Of a stretch of 64,000 bases of DNA, positions 62,651 to 64,000 are shown piece by piece. The notes below the pieces were generated by a model. The model was not told where the DNA came from. It worked only from the letters and a program-made list of their open reading frames with translations, and searched no databases. Position 1 is the first letter of the stretch. Each line of letters opens with the position of its first letter. Position numbers and translations under genes: made by a program. The stretch is from Bradyrhizobium sp. CIAT3101 (lineage in GTDB: Bacteria > Pseudomonadota > Alphaproteobacteria > Rhizobiales > Xanthobacteraceae), in contig NZ_CP121634.1 in the NCBI RefSeq assembly GCF_029714945.1, positions 4,609,001 to 4,673,000 of the forward strand. The letters run 5' to 3'.

Positions 62651-64000
62651 GTGGCAACACGAGCTAAGAAAACCGCCAAGGGCAAGAGCAGCAAGAAGAA
62701 GGCTTCCAAGAAGGCCGCGAAGAAGGCTGTGAAGGCGCTCGCGCGCAAAGCTGCCAAGAAGGTCAAGAAGACCAAGAAGGCGGCCGCCAAGAAGGGCGTG
62801 AAGAAGGGCGCGACGAAGACGGCAAAGAAGGTCGGCAAGAAGGCTTCGAAGAAGCAGGTCGTCGCCAAGAAAGCCGTGACAAAGAAGGCTGCCAAGAAGC
62901 CCGCCAAGGCTCCGGCGAAGAAGGTGGCCAAGAAGGCGAGGGTGAGCGCGCCCGCCGTGATGTCCGCTCCGGTCGCCGCGCCGGCGCCTGTCGGCACACC
63001 GCCGAAGACTGTGAAGCCCAAAGTGTCGAAACCGAAGGCGCCGCCTGCGCCGAAGCCGTTGGCTGCGCCGAAGGCGGCCGCGCCCGTAGCGGCGCCCGCG
63101 CGCGACAACGTTTTCTACATCACCACCGCCATCGCCTATCCCAACGGCGTTCCGCATATCGGTCACGCCTATGAGGCGATCGCCACCGACGTGCTGGCGC
63201 GCTTTGCGCGGCTCGACGGCAAGGACGTGTTCTTCCTGACCGGCACCGACGAGCACGGTCTCAAGATGGTCCAGACCGCACAGAACGAGGGCCTGACGCC
63301 CGCCGCGCTCGCGACCCGCAACGCCGCCCGCTTCAAGGAGATGGACGAGCGGCTCAACGTGTCGTTCGACCGTTTCATCCGTACCACCGAAGAGCAGCAC
63401 CATCGCTCGACCCAGGAGATCTGGCGTCGCATGGAGGCGAACGGCGACATCTATGCCGATACCTATTCCGGCTGGTACTCCGTGCGCGACGAAGCCTATT
63501 ACGCCGAGGACGAGACGCGCCTGAACGACGACGGCGTGCGGCTGGGACCGCAGGGCACGCCGGTCGAATGGGTCGAGGAGAAGAGCTATTTCTTCCGCCT
63601 CTCGGCCTATCAGGACAAGCTGCTCAGGCTCTACACGGATCGCCCTGATTTCATCGGACCGGACTCCCGCAAGAACGAGGTGGTGAGCTTCGTCAAGGGT
63701 GGCCTGCGCGATCTCTCGATCTCGCGCACGACGTTCGACTGGGGCGTCAAGGTGCCTGGCGACGAAGAGCACGTGATGTATGTCTGGGTCGATGCGCTGA
63801 CCAACTACATCACGGGCGTCGGCTTCCCCGACGAGAGCGACCAGAACTGGCGCTACTGGCCGGCCGACGTGCACATCATCGGCAAGGACATCATCCGCTT
63901 CCACGCTGTGTACTGGCCCGCATTCCTGATGTCGGCCGGTATTCCCGTGCAGAAGCGGGTCTATGCTCACGGCTTCCTGTTCAACAGGGGCGAGAAGATG
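62651..64000 (+). CDS. metG: Methionyl-tRNA synthetase with long lysine-rich N-terminal extension (partial at right edge)
   Basis: GTG at 62651, AAAGGA 8 nt upstream; open to the window end (450 codons seen). Residues 1-151 are Lys/Ala/Pro-rich with many KKA/AKK steps ([17 protein letters not shown] onward) and a Pro/Ala hinge near 100-150, histone-H1-like. The catalytic domain starts at [21 protein letters not shown] (residue 152), with HIGH at 169-172, [22 protein letters not shown], and ends at the window edge in NRGEKM, the start of KMSKS. The knuckle region [17 protein letters not shown] lacks zinc cysteines. It charges tRNA-Met; the extension probably binds RNA or DNA. Confidence 0.9.
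   Translation, partial: MATRAKKTAKGKSSKKKASKKAAKKAVKALARKAAKKVKKTKKAAAKKGVKKGATKTAKKVGKKASKKQVVAKKAVTKKAAKKPAKAPAKKVAKKARVSAPAVMSAPVAAPAPVGTPPKTVKPKVSKPKAPPAPKPLAAPKAAAPVAAPARDNVFYITTAIAYPNGVPHIGHAYEAIATDVLARFARLDGKDVFFLTGTDEHGLKMVQTAQNEGLTPAALATRNAARFKEMDERLNVSFDRFIRTTEEQHHRSTQEIWRRMEANGDIYADTYSGWYSVRDEAYYAEDETRLNDDGVRLGPQGTPVEWVEEKSYFFRLSAYQDKLLRLYTDRPDFIGPDSRKNEVVSFVKGGLRDLSISRTTFDWGVKVPGDEEHVMYVWVDALTNYITGVGFPDESDQNWRYWPADVHIIGKDIIRFHAVYWPAFLMSAGIPVQKRVYAHGFLFNRGEKM

Noticed and set aside
62588-63970. Minus-strand frame over the metG start (about 460 codons)
   Set aside because: Leu/Gly/Phe-rich only because it is the complement of AAG-rich metG; the sense frame has the HIGH motif.

Overview
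The window looks like a chromosomal segment of a Bradyrhizobium-type alphaproteobacterium (Nitrobacteraceae). Reasons: GC-rich DNA with strong third-position GC bias; an rlpA - dacC-like - tmk - holB - metG run typical of Rhizobiales; a DUF1476 F-ATPase inhibitor (zeta subunit) and a DUF3551 secreted protein; short palindromic intergenic repeats of the kind common in Bradyrhizobium; and several perfect FNR/FixK-type boxes. The species call is inference from gene content; no database search was possible.

Layout. 0-2 kb: end of a nitrite/sulfite reductase hemoprotein gene and its partner flavoprotein, which carries an Fe-S motif instead of a flavodoxin domain. 2.3-6.2 kb: 5-oxoprolinase genes pxpB-pxpC-pxpA (minus), then an RraA-like protein and a cupin (plus). 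6.3-10 kb: small secreted proteins, a PheC-like cyclohexadienyl dehydratase, a DUF1993 protein and an acidic repeat protein. 10.2-15.7 kb: a CUT1-type ABC transporter operon ending in a 2-hydroxyacid dehydrogenase. 16-23.5 kb: Spy-like protein, stand-alone receiver, glucokinase, nicotinamidase, a PHA-synthase-like hydrolase and NAD synthetase (pncA and nadE both serve NAD supply). 24-30.2 kb: a sugar isomerase/epimerase with a complete Dpp/Opp-type ABC transporter. 30.4-34 kb: ilvD and two secreted proteins.

34.3-39.4 kb is an accessory stretch: a tRNA-Ser(UGA) whose 3' end is repeated 1.25 kb downstream, a frameshifted and truncated tRNA-type integrase between the two copies, then small, mostly unrecognised genes separated by strong hairpins.

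40-52.6 kb is the most interesting part. Eleven genes of acyl-group metabolism lie in four operons: DUF3141-pta-ackA-fabI, scoA-scoB-maoC, alpha/beta hydrolase plus unknown, and double hydrolase-hydrolase-phasin. The three intergenic regions that start these operons each carry a perfect TTGA-N6-TCAA box 54-64 bp before the start codons; one box serves two divergent operons. I found no other such box in the window by eye. This looks like an oxygen-responsive (FixK/FNR-family) acyl-CoA / acyl-phosphate / polyhydroxyalkanoate module.

52.6-57.5 kb holds small proteins (several under 50 residues), the ATPase inhibitor and a UPF0114 membrane protein. 57.5-64 kb is the conserved rlpA, epoxide-hydrolase-like, dacC-like, tmk, holB, metG run. 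MetG runs off the window end and has a 151-residue lysine/alanine/proline-rich, histone-H1-like N-terminal extension before its catalytic domain.
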